Below are positions 1-5,524 of a stretch of 5,895 nucleotides of DNA, piece by piece (within the stretch, counting starts at the first letter, position 1; every line of letters begins with the position of its first letter). Under the pieces are notes generated by a model that saw nothing but the letters and a program-made list of their open reading frames with translations, did no database searches and was not told where the DNA came from. The position numbers were made by a program, and so were the translations under genes. The DNA is taken from positions 1 through 5,895 of the forward strand of contig JASIEN010000627.1 in NCBI GenBank assembly GCA_030045935.1. The letters are read 5' to 3'. Source of the DNA: Candidatus Sulfotelmatobacter sp. Its GTDB lineage: Bacteria > Acidobacteriota > Terriglobia > Terriglobales > Acidobacteriaceae.

Positions 1-1730
1 AGGCCGGGACGGGCGCGCACGTGCAGGCGAACGAGGCCGGCATCAACCAGGGGGAAGAAATCCTGGCCAAGAAAAAAGAACCAGCCGAGCGAGAGCACGC
101 AAAAGCCGAGAAAAGCTGCGACGAAAATGCCGCGATGCGCGAGGGTGGTTTCGAGCAACTGCTCGTAGCCACGGCGGAAGTCTTCGAACTTGCGCTCAAA
201 GTCGCGCTGAAAGCGGCCGAGGAAGGTTTTGCCAACGGCGTCGCGATGCTCGTGGCCTCGCATGATGAACATCACCAGGGTAGGAATGAGGGTCCGCGAA
301 AGCAGGTAGCTGGCTAACATGGCAAAGCTGACGGCTTCAGCCAGAGGCACGAACAAAAACTTGGCCACGCCCGAAAGAAAAAACATGGGCACGAACACGA
401 TGCAGATGCTGAGTGTGGAAACGAAAGCTGGCACCGCAATCTGCTGTGCGCCGTCAAGAATTGCATGGCGCATTTCCTTGCCCATAGCGAGATTGCGCTC
501 GATGTTTTCGATTTCCACCGTCGCATCATCGACGAGAATTCCCACGGCTAAAGCCAGACCACCAAGCGTCATGATGTTGATGGTTTCGCCGATTGCGCCC
601 AGCACGATAATCGAAACAAAAATCGAAAGCGGAATCGAAATCGAGATGACGATGGTGGGCCGCCAGTCCCCCAGAAAGATCAGAATCATGCAGGCGGTCA
701 AAGCTGCCGCGATCAGGGCTTCGCGTATGACGCCTTCTATCGAGGCGCGCACAAACAACGACTGATCGAACAGGGCCTTAATCGTGAGTTCTGGCGGCAG
801 GCTTTGCTGGGCTATAGCAACAATGTTCTTAATGCCTTTGACAATGTCGAGCGTGGAAGCGTTGCCGTTCTTGTACATCGACATCAGTGCCCCGCGGTTT
901 CCATCCTGGCGCACGATGTTCGTCTGGGGCGCGAAGCCGTCGCGTATGTGGGCAACATCGCGCATGTAGATGGTGGATCCATTGATGGTGCGCACCGGCA
1001 GTTCATTTAACTCCGCAATGGTCTGCGGAGTGCCATTCATCTCGACGTCATATTCCAACTGCCCGATTTTGATCGTTCCGGTTGGGAGGATGATGTTTTG
1101 GGCGTTGACCGCGTTGACGATGTCATTCGGGCTAAGGCCGTACTCCTGCAATTTGGTCAGGTCCAGATCGACCTGAATCTGGCGAATTTTTCCGCCGTAA
1201 GGATAGGGTGTGGCCGCGCCCTGAACCGTCGCCAGATAATTTCGCAGAAAATTCTGGCCGAGATCGAAAAGCTGCTGCTCCGGAAGAGTCTTGCTGCTTA
1301 AGCCAAGCTGAACGACCGGTGTGGTCGAAGCGCTGTAGGAAATGACCAGCGGTGGCGTGGTGCCTGGGGGAAGGCTGCGCACCGACGTCTGGCAAATGGC
1401 AGTGATTTGGGCGATCGCTCCCTGCAAATTCGTGCCGGGGCGGAAGAAGACCTTGATGATACCCAACCCGTATACGGACTGAGATTCCATGTGTTCGATA
1501 TCGTTGACGGTGGTCGTGATTCCGCGCTCGGAGTTGGCAACGATGCGGTCGGCCATGTCGAGAGGCGACATTCCCGTGTAGAACCAGACCACGGATACCA
1601 CCGGAATATTAATGTTAGGAAAGATGTCGACCGGCGTGCGAGCCACGGTGACGAAGAAGAGAATAAAGATCACGATCGCCATGACGACGAAGGTGTAGGG
1701 ACGACGAAGGGCTAACGCAACAATCCACAT
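1..1730 (-). CDS. RND-family multidrug efflux permease, N-terminal 576 residues (partial)
   Basis: Inner-membrane proton-driven pump subunit of the AcrB/HAE1 type (ACR_tran family), which normally works with a periplasmic adaptor and an outer-membrane channel. The minus strand reads open for 576 codons from ATG at 1730 to the left edge. The start is firm: an in-frame TAA lies two codons upstream, and the protein opens MWIVALALRRPY, typical of the family. Visible parts are TM1 (about residues 12-30), the loop signature TPVDIFPNINIPVV (32-45), the first periplasmic porter region (about 45-330), TM2 to TM6 (about 335-490), and the start of TM7 (about 534-553). The proton-relay motif GILVDDATVEIENIER carries the adjacent Asp pair at 401-402, which favours a HAE1-type drug/hydrophobe pump over CzcA-type metal pumps. 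Family members have about 1,030-1,050 residues, so nearly half is outside the window. No strong Shine-Dalgarno is seen. It is divergent from a TetR-type regulator, the likely local repressor. The substrate cannot be told from sequence. Confidence 0.95.
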   Translation of the reverse strand, partial: MWIVALALRRPYTFVVMAIVIFILFFVTVARTPVDIFPNINIPVVSVVWFYTGMSPLDMADRIVANSERGITTTVNDIEHMESQSVYGLGIIKVFFRPGTNLQGAIAQITAICQTSVRSLPPGTTPPLVISYSASTTPVVQLGLSSKTLPEQQLFDLGQNFLRNYLATVQGAATPYPYGGKIRQIQVDLDLTKLQEYGLSPNDIVNAVNAQNIILPTGTIKIGQLEYDVEMNGTPQTIAELNELPVRTINGSTIYMRDVAHIRDGFAPQTNIVRQDGNRGALMSMYKNGNASTLDIVKGIKNIVAIAQQSLPPELTIKALFDQSLFVRASIEGVIREALIAAALTACMILIFLGDWRPTIVISISIPLSIFVSIIVLGAIGETINIMTLGGLALAVGILVDDATVEIENIERNLAMGKEMRHAILDGAQQIAVPAFVSTLSICIVFVPMFFLSGVAKFLFVPLAEAVSFAMLASYLLSRTLIPTLVMFIMRGHEHRDAVGKTFLGRFQRDFERKFEDFRRGYEQLLETTLAHRGIFVAAFLGFCVLSLGWFFFLGQDFFPLVDAGLVRLHVRARPG

Positions 1731-1803
1731 GAATTAGGCACCACTGCAGAGTTCAGCCGGAGAGTTGCGTTACAAAGAGACGAACGGAACCCCGCAAATT
1801 TAC

Positions 1804-1839
1804 CGTTAGATTCGATACTCGGCGTATTGGATTCTAACG
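1804..1839. promoter_or_regulatory. Imperfect inverted repeat, candidate TetR-type operator
   Basis: Outer arms CGTTAGA (1804-1810) and TCTAACG (1833-1839) are exact reverse complements. Inner arms ATAC (1815-1818) and GTAT (1824-1827) are also exact, around a 5-base centre. The left half is one base shorter than the right between the arms. It lies midway between the RND gene and the tetR-like gene and overlaps the plausible -35 of the latter, which is where an autoregulating TetR repressor commonly binds. The operator function is inferred from position and symmetry. Confidence 0.55.
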
Positions 1840-1857
1840 AGCTTCTTAATTATATAT
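1827..1857. promoter_or_regulatory. Candidate promoter elements for the tetR-like gene and the RND gene
   Basis: For the plus-strand regulator, a weak -35 TTGGAT (1827-1832) sits 18 bases from an AT-rich -10 TATATA (1851-1856), ending 15 bases before the ATG. On the minus strand the same AT block reads a perfect TATAAT (1854 down to 1849) pointing toward the RND gene. No good -35 exists for that one at the usual spacing, which would fall in the start of the tetR-like gene. The shared block may serve both directions. This is consensus matching by eye only. Confidence 0.35.
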
Positions 1858-1871
1858 GGTAAGGTTGGTGC

Positions 1872-2510
1872 ATGCGGCGGAGCGCATCGGCGAAGGCCAA
1901 GGACGGCAAGTACCCCAAAAGCCGGCAGCGGCGCGGCCCCGGGCGTCCACGCAGTGAACAGGCACGGCAGGCGATTTTAGGCAGCACCCTGAAACTGCTG
2001 GGGGCGAACGGTTTTTCGGACCTGACGATTGAAGATGTAGCCGCTCACGCCAAGGTGGGGAAGGCCACGGTCTATCGCTGGTGGCCGAACAAGGCCGCGC
2101 TCATCGCCGACGCATTCGCCAGCAACACAACCCCGCAACTCCATTTTCCCGATACCGGCTCGCTGCGCACCGATATGAGCCAGCAAATGCAGCAATTGAT
2201 CCGAATTTTCAACAGCCGCCGCGGGCGCATCGTTTCGGCTATTCTTGCGGGCGGCCAAAGCGACCAGGAACTCATTGCGGCCTTTCGCCAGCGCTTTTTG
2301 TGGCCACGGCGGCACGAGGCCTACGCGACACTGCGCCGGGGAATCGGCCGCGGCGAATTACCCAAGCACACTGATATGGATTTGCTTCTCGATTCTCTCT
2401 ACGGTCCCATTTACATGAGGTTTCTCATTCGCCACGCCGGCTTGACGCCCGCCTTCGTTGACCGTCTTTGCCGGTTGGTGCTCGCAGGGGCATCGGCTCG
2501 CCGGAAATAG
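1872..2510 (+). CDS. TetR/AcrR-family transcriptional regulator, probable repressor of the adjacent RND pump
   Basis: A DNA-binding one-component regulator of 212 residues, the usual size for the family. A basic N-terminal tail (1-30, with RRGPGRPRSEQ at 20-30) leads into the TetR_N domain at about residues 31-78. The helix-turn-helix is visible as TIEDVAAHAKVGKATVYRWW (52-71), followed by PNKAALI. The rest is a helical ligand-binding and dimerisation domain. The WWPNKAALI signature resembles the subgroup with a TetR_C_11-type C-terminus, by memory. The ATG at 1872 is chosen because AAGG (1861-1864) lies 7 bases upstream. The gene is divergent from the RND permease, with an inverted repeat between them, the arrangement of many pump/repressor pairs such as acrR-acrAB. 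Repression of the pump with relief by a pump substrate is an inference, and the ligand is unknown. Confidence 0.93.
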   Translation: MRRSASAKAKDGKYPKSRQRRGPGRPRSEQARQAILGSTLKLLGANGFSDLTIEDVAAHAKVGKATVYRWWPNKAALIADAFASNTTPQLHFPDTGSLRTDMSQQMQQLIRIFNSRRGRIVSAILAGGQSDQELIAAFRQRFLWPRRHEAYATLRRGIGRGELPKHTDMDLLLDSLYGPIYMRFLIRHAGLTPAFVDRLCRLVLAGASARRK

Positions 2511-2839
2511 CAATACATTTCACTAATGTCACACGGCTTTGACTAAGTTCAAGAGCGAACCTGCGGCCCGAGAGTTTCATACCGGTAGTAGAATGGCTAG
2601 CCATCCTGCTGCATTGGCATTCCCGCGGCGCGGTGAACAGATCGAATCTCGACGTGCTCAAACTCCGCCCGAGCTGCAACACATGGTCGAGGATGGCTTT
2701 GATCGCATCATCCTCTACGACAATAAGGCAATTTCGGCCACATCGCAGAAAACTGTTGACGGGAAATACGAAGTCACGCTCGAGGTGCCGGCGCGGAATT
2801 AACTTCCGATTGTTGAACGCTGAGGCTTCAGAGTCGCGC
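2511..2839. other. Gap between the tetR-like gene and leuB with no intact gene
   Basis: These 329 bases separate two convergent units. Apart from the small remnant ORF, no gene is supported. Short weak dyads occur, such as ACAT/ATGT just after the tetR-like stop and CTGA/TCAG near 2820-2831. None has the GC-rich stem plus T-run of an intrinsic terminator, so how transcription ends for either flanking unit is not evident. Confidence 0.6.
2593..2802 (+). pseudogene. Small ORF, probable remnant of an ABC-permease/M1 aminopeptidase C-terminus
   Basis: A 69-codon reading frame from ATG at 2593, or 87 codons if a TTG at 2539 is used. Neither start has a convincing Shine-Dalgarno. The first half looks like random translation. 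The last 40 residues contain GFDRIILYDNKA followed by DGKYEVTLEVPARN, which closely resembles, from memory, the C-terminal beta-rich region of large proteins fusing an ABC-2 permease to an M1-type aminopeptidase, common in Acidobacteria. Those proteins run well over 1,000 residues and continue past this point, so this would be a fragment without catalytic or membrane parts. After the stop, the +1 frame reads NFRLLNAEASES, weakly like the expected continuation, which hints at an old frameshift. It sits convergent to leuB. It could instead be an unrelated small hypothetical gene. Confidence 0.45.
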
Positions 2840-3937
2840 TTAAGCTAACCGCTCCTTCAGCGCCGCTTTCTTGACGGTTTCAACCACTTGATGGCCCATC
2901 GCCGACGTTGATACCGTCTTATCCGTTCCTCTCGCCAGATCGGCGGTGCGGAATCCCTGATTAAGTGTTTCATTCACCGCATTTTCAATACAGGCGGCTT
3001 CGTTTTCGAGTTGGAAGGAATGGCGTAGGAGCATCGCGGCCGACAAGATCGCGCCCAACGGATTGGCAATTCCTTTCCCCGCGATATCCGGCGCCGAGCC
3101 ATGCACCGGTTCGTAAAGCCAGACTTTTCCGCCGATGCTGGCTGAGGCCAGCAATCCGAGGGAGCCGACAACTCCGCCAGCCTGATCGGAGAGAATGTCT
3201 CCAAACATATTTTCCGTGAGCACCACGTCAAAATCCCTTGGATGCTGCACTAACGACATCGCCGCCGAATCAACATACATGTGCGAGAGTTGGACGACTG
3301 GGTAGTCTTTCGAGCAGCGCGTAACGACCTCCCGCCACAGGCGCGAGCATTCAAGCACGTTGGCTTTGTCAACTGACAGAACCCTGCGGCGGCGCTTCAT
3401 GCCAAGATCGAATGCCACTCGGGCGATACGCTCGACCGAAGGCTCGTCGTAAGTCATTGTGTTGATGGCAACGCGAGCGCCTGCTTCGCCAGAGATTGAC
3501 CGAGGTTCTCCGAAATAGAGTCCACCCAGCAGCTCGCGCACGATCATGATGTCAGTTCCGCGAATCAGCTCGGCTCGCAACGGGGAGCTAGTGATGAGTG
3601 AAGGAAAACAAACTGCGGGCCGCAAATTGGCATACGCTCCGAGTTCGCGACGCAGGCGGAGCAGTCCGGCCTCAGGACGCTGCTGACGGGGATAGTGATC
3701 GAATGCAGGGCTGCCGACAGCTCCGAGGAGCACGGCTGAGGATGAGAGGCAGGCTTGAATGGTGTCGGCGGGGAGCGGGTCGTTCGCGGCGGCGAGAGCT
3801 GCGCCGCCGATAAGCTTTTGTTGAAGTTCGAGCTGGTGCCCGAATACGTCAGCCACAGCCTGCAATACCAGCACCGCCTGCTCGGTGACTTCAGCGCCGA
3901 TGCCATCGCCTGGGAGAATCGTTAGTCTCAGAAGCAT
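2840..3937 (-). CDS. leuB: 3-isopropylmalate dehydrogenase
   Basis: Cytoplasmic enzyme of leucine biosynthesis that oxidises and decarboxylates 3-isopropylmalate with NAD+ to give 2-oxoisocaproate. The 365 residues match the family (about 350-365) and span the whole isocitrate/isopropylmalate dehydrogenase fold. Seen are the N-terminal LTILPGDGIGAEV (5-17), LLRLRRELGAYANLRP (92-107, substrate arginines R96 and R106), VRELLGGLYFGEPR (133-146, R134 and catalytic Y141), VDKANVLE (189-196, catalytic K191), and YVDSAAM (221-227, D223). TENMFGDILSDQAGG (241-255) supplies metal ligands D247 and D251, and EPVHGSAPDIAGKGIANP (276-293) is the cofactor-site loop. The ATG at 3937 is preferred because AGAGG lies 6 bases upstream. 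A TTG at 4003 would add 22 residues unlike the family. It lies downstream of leuA in the same direction and is probably co-transcribed with it. Confidence 0.97.
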   Translation of the reverse strand: MLLRLTILPGDGIGAEVTEQAVLVLQAVADVFGHQLELQQKLIGGAALAAANDPLPADTIQACLSSSAVLLGAVGSPAFDHYPRQQRPEAGLLRLRRELGAYANLRPAVCFPSLITSSPLRAELIRGTDIMIVRELLGGLYFGEPRSISGEAGARVAINTMTYDEPSVERIARVAFDLGMKRRRRVLSVDKANVLECSRLWREVVTRCSKDYPVVQLSHMYVDSAAMSLVQHPRDFDVVLTENMFGDILSDQAGGVVGSLGLLASASIGGKVWLYEPVHGSAPDIAGKGIANPLGAILSAAMLLRHSFQLENEAACIENAVNETLNQGFRTADLARGTDKTVSTSAMGHQVVETVKKAALKERLA

Positions 3938-4030
3938 GGACATCCTCTGCGCGAAGGATCGCTTGCGCGTTCTCAAAATGCACACGCGTATTTCCTGAAT
4001 CAACCGCGCAGACGACTATACACGAGCGTG
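3938..4030 (-). promoter_or_regulatory. leuA-leuB intergenic spacer with leuB ribosome binding site
   Basis: 93 bases lie between the leuA stop and the leuB ATG. The minus strand carries AGAGG (3948 down to 3944) as the leuB Shine-Dalgarno, 6 bases before the start. A small GCGA/TCGC hairpin occurs just upstream, with no following T-run, so read-through from leuA is likely. A TATAGT-like hexamer near 4017-4022 could be a weak internal -10, but no matching -35 is seen. Confidence 0.5.
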
Positions 4031-4222
4031 CTAAACGCCCCAGAGGTAGTCTTCCTGATCGTGGTGCTCGAGCGGGAACGGCAGGCCGAAGGCATTGGGC
4101 TGCTGTGCCATAGGAAATGGCCGATGCTGCTCGGGAGCAGGCGAAGGCGGGTTCGCGGCTGCTGCAACCGCATATGCAGTCGGCAGCGGCTCGAACAGCG
4201 GCGTGGCCGAAGCCGCAGGCTT
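4031..4222 (-). other. Pro/Ala-rich C-terminal tail of LeuA in place of the LeuA_dimer domain
   Basis: Codons 387-449 of leuA encode a low-complexity segment rich in Pro, Ala, Gln and His (for example AAAANPPSPAPEQ), ending EHHDQEDYLWGV. It has none of the glycine/valine-rich beta-strand pattern of the leucine-binding regulatory domain. It is predicted to be disordered, by composition. The frame is the same as the catalytic domain and runs to a normal stop. Confidence 0.7.
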
Positions 4223-5380
4223 GTGCGTCTCGCGGATTAACTCGAGCAGGTGATGATCTTCCACGCGCTTGATCTTATCGGCCAGGCGAACAAAGCGGCG
4301 GTAAATATCGTCCAGAGCGCGGCGGTCGAATTGGTAACCAAGTTGTTCGCAGCGAATCGCCAGGGCATGACGGCCGGAATGCTTGCCCAGCACCAGCTTC
4401 GAATCGGGAACGCCGACCGATTGCGGCGTCATGATCTCGTAGGTCAACGGGTTCTTGAGCACGCCATCCTGATGGATGCCGGCTTCGTGCGCGAAGGCAT
4501 TGCGTCCAATGATGGCTTTATTGGGCTGTACCGCTACGCCCGTGATTTCGCTCAGCAACTGGCTCGCGGGAAACAGCTGATGCGAAGCGATGCCTGTTGT
4601 GTATGGATAACGATCTTTCCGCACATGCATTGCCATGACGATCTCTTCCAGCGAGGCATTGCCGGCGCGCTCGCCAATGCCATTGATGGTGCACTCCACC
4701 TGGCGCGCTCCAGCTGAAATCGCAGCCATGGTGTTGGCCACCGCCATGCCGAGATCGTTATGGCAGTGGGCCGAGATGGTGACATTCTCGATTCCCTTCA
4801 CGCGGCGGCGGATGGTTGCAATCAGTTCGCCGAACTCGGCCGGTACGGTGTAACCGACAGTGTCCGGAATATTGAGAGTAGTCGCTCCTGCTTCAATCAC
4901 CGCTCCGAGCATTCGGCAGAGAAATTCAGGATCGGTGCGCGTGGCATCTTCTGGAGAAAACTCAACATCGGGGCACAACGACCTGGCAAACGCGACGGCT
5001 TCCCGGGCCTGGACCAAACACTCTTCACGCGTGATGCGCAGTTTGTATTTCAAATGAATATCCGAAGTGGCAAGGAAAACGTGGATGCGCGGGTGCGCGG
5101 CGTCCCTCAAAGCTTCCCAGGCGCGCTCAATATCCGCTTTGCAGGCGCGGGCCAGGCCCGAAATCACAGGACGCCGAACAGACTCAGCAATGGCTCTCAC
5201 ACCCTCAAAATCGCCCTCCGAGGCAATCGGGAAGCCGGCTTCGATCACATCCACACCCAGGCGGTCGAGTTGATGCGCGAGGCGCAATTTTTCCTCGCGA
5301 TTCATGCTGCAACCGGGGGACTGTTCTCCGTCGCGGAGAGTGGTATCGAAGACTGTAATGCGGACTTGCTCGCTGGCCAT
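4031..5380 (-). CDS. leuA: 2-isopropylmalate synthase lacking the C-terminal regulatory domain
   Basis: First committed enzyme of leucine biosynthesis: condenses acetyl-CoA with 2-oxoisovalerate to 2-isopropylmalate. The HMGL-like TIM barrel is complete. It shows FDTTLRDGEQSPG (11-23, with R16 and metal ligand D17), IEAGFPIASEGDFE (46-59), HCHNDLGMAVANT (205-217, metal ligands H205 and H207), and NGIGERAGNASLEE (233-246). The linker region has QPNKAIIGRNAFAHEAGIHQ (285-304) and LVLGKHSGRHA (329-339). These are isopropylmalate synthase signatures, not homocitrate or citramalate synthase ones. At 449 residues it is shorter than standard LeuA (about 510-550). The leucine-binding LeuA_dimer domain expected after residue 385 is missing, replaced by a Pro/Ala-rich tail (about 387-449). 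The start ATG at 5380 has AAAGGA 6 bases upstream; a TTG at 5422 would add 14 residues unlike the family. Divergent from a LysR-type gene. Confidence 0.95.
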   Translation of the reverse strand: MASEQVRITVFDTTLRDGEQSPGCSMNREEKLRLAHQLDRLGVDVIEAGFPIASEGDFEGVRAIAESVRRPVISGLARACKADIERAWEALRDAAHPRIHVFLATSDIHLKYKLRITREECLVQAREAVAFARSLCPDVEFSPEDATRTDPEFLCRMLGAVIEAGATTLNIPDTVGYTVPAEFGELIATIRRRVKGIENVTISAHCHNDLGMAVANTMAAISAGARQVECTINGIGERAGNASLEEIVMAMHVRKDRYPYTTGIASHQLFPASQLLSEITGVAVQPNKAIIGRNAFAHEAGIHQDGVLKNPLTYEIMTPQSVGVPDSKLVLGKHSGRHALAIRCEQLGYQFDRRALDDIYRRFVRLADKIKRVEDHHLLELIRETHKPAASATPLFEPLPTAYAVAAAANPPSPAPEQHRPFPMAQQPNAFGLPFPLEHHDQEDYLWGV

Positions 5381-5400
5381 ATTGGTTCCTTTGGATAGGA

Positions 5401-5419
5401 CTCTCTCAATGCTAGAGAG
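5401..5419 (-). promoter_or_regulatory. Short hairpin in the leuA 5' leader
   Basis: The arms CTCTCT (5401-5406) and AGAGAG (5414-5419) form a perfect 6-bp stem with a 7-base loop, ending 8 bases upstream of the leuA Shine-Dalgarno (5392-5387). In the leuA transcript this could influence ribosome access. There is no T-run, so it is not an obvious attenuator, and chance is possible. Confidence 0.35.
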
Positions 5420-5436
5420 CAAAACGCGTGAAGCAA

Positions 5437-5455
5437 AACTAATAATTATTTAGTT
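5437..5455. promoter_or_regulatory. AT-rich palindrome, candidate LysR-type binding site
   Basis: Arms AACTAA (5437-5442) and TTAGTT (5450-5455) are exact reverse complements with a 7-base spacer. The inner part fits the T-N11-A rule of LysR-type boxes (T5440, A5452). It lies about 18 bases upstream of the lysR -10, overlapping where the -35 would be, and also upstream of leuA. Binding is inferred from symmetry and from lying between a LysR gene and its divergent neighbour. Confidence 0.45.
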
Positions 5456-5472
5456 GAGATTAGCGTATCTAC

Positions 5473-5478
5473 TATAAT
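5473..5478 (+). promoter_or_regulatory. Candidate -10 box of the LysR-type gene
   Basis: A perfect TATAAT hexamer lies 46 bases before the lysR ATG. The hexamer at 17-base spacing upstream is TTAGTT, a poor -35. A better TTGAGA (5454-5459) is only 13 bases away, too close for a normal promoter. On the minus strand, TTGCTA (5484-5479) with TAATCT (5462-5457) at 16-base spacing is a possible but weak promoter for leuA, so divergent promoters would overlap here. Confidence 0.4.
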
Positions 5479-5487
5479 TAGCAATGC

Positions 5488-5500
5488 TTATTTAACATAA
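5488..5500. promoter_or_regulatory. T-N11-A dyad, second candidate LysR-type binding site
   Basis: TTAT (5488-5491) and ATAA (5497-5500) are exact inverted arms around five bases, giving T5488-N11-A5500. It lies 9 bases before the lysR Shine-Dalgarno, between the candidate -10 and the start, where autorepression would be expected. A third T-N11-A (T5478, A5490) contains AGCA-A-TGCT. The region is AT-rich, so chance matches are likely. Confidence 0.3.
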
Positions 5501-5524
5501 AGTTTCGATAAGGAGCACGCGGAT

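Noticed and set aside
21..1715. Several plus-strand open frames of 60-148 codons
   Set aside because: They lie antisense to the continuous 576-codon RND frame, which has full family motifs. Their translations have no recognisable domains.
3938..4003. Longer leuB start at TTG 4003
   Set aside because: It would add 22 residues not seen in the family. The ATG at 3937 has a good Shine-Dalgarno and places PGDGIG at the normal position.
3938..4033. Frameshift at the end of leuA hiding the regulatory domain
   Set aside because: The gap to leuB is only 93 bases, and about 120 residues would be needed. The tail is in the same frame as the catalytic domain and ends at a normal stop.
4031..5380. Homocitrate synthase (NifV/lysine type) or citramalate synthase, suggested by the missing regulatory domain
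   Set aside because: AGFPIASEGDFE, HCHNDLGMAVANT, QVECTINGIGERAGNASLEE and the QPNKAIIGRNAFAHEAGIHQ linker are isopropylmalate synthase signatures, and leuB lies next to it.
4760..5398. A 212-codon plus-strand open frame antisense to leuA
   Set aside because: It is a shadow of the high-GC leuA coding strand. The minus-strand product is unmistakably LeuA, and the antisense translation resembles no family.
5381..5524. Leucine attenuator, T-box or leader peptide upstream of leuA
   Set aside because: No leucine-codon run is found in any short frame, no T-box-like conserved segments, and no terminator hairpin with a T-run. Only a tiny non-Leu-rich six-codon frame was seen.
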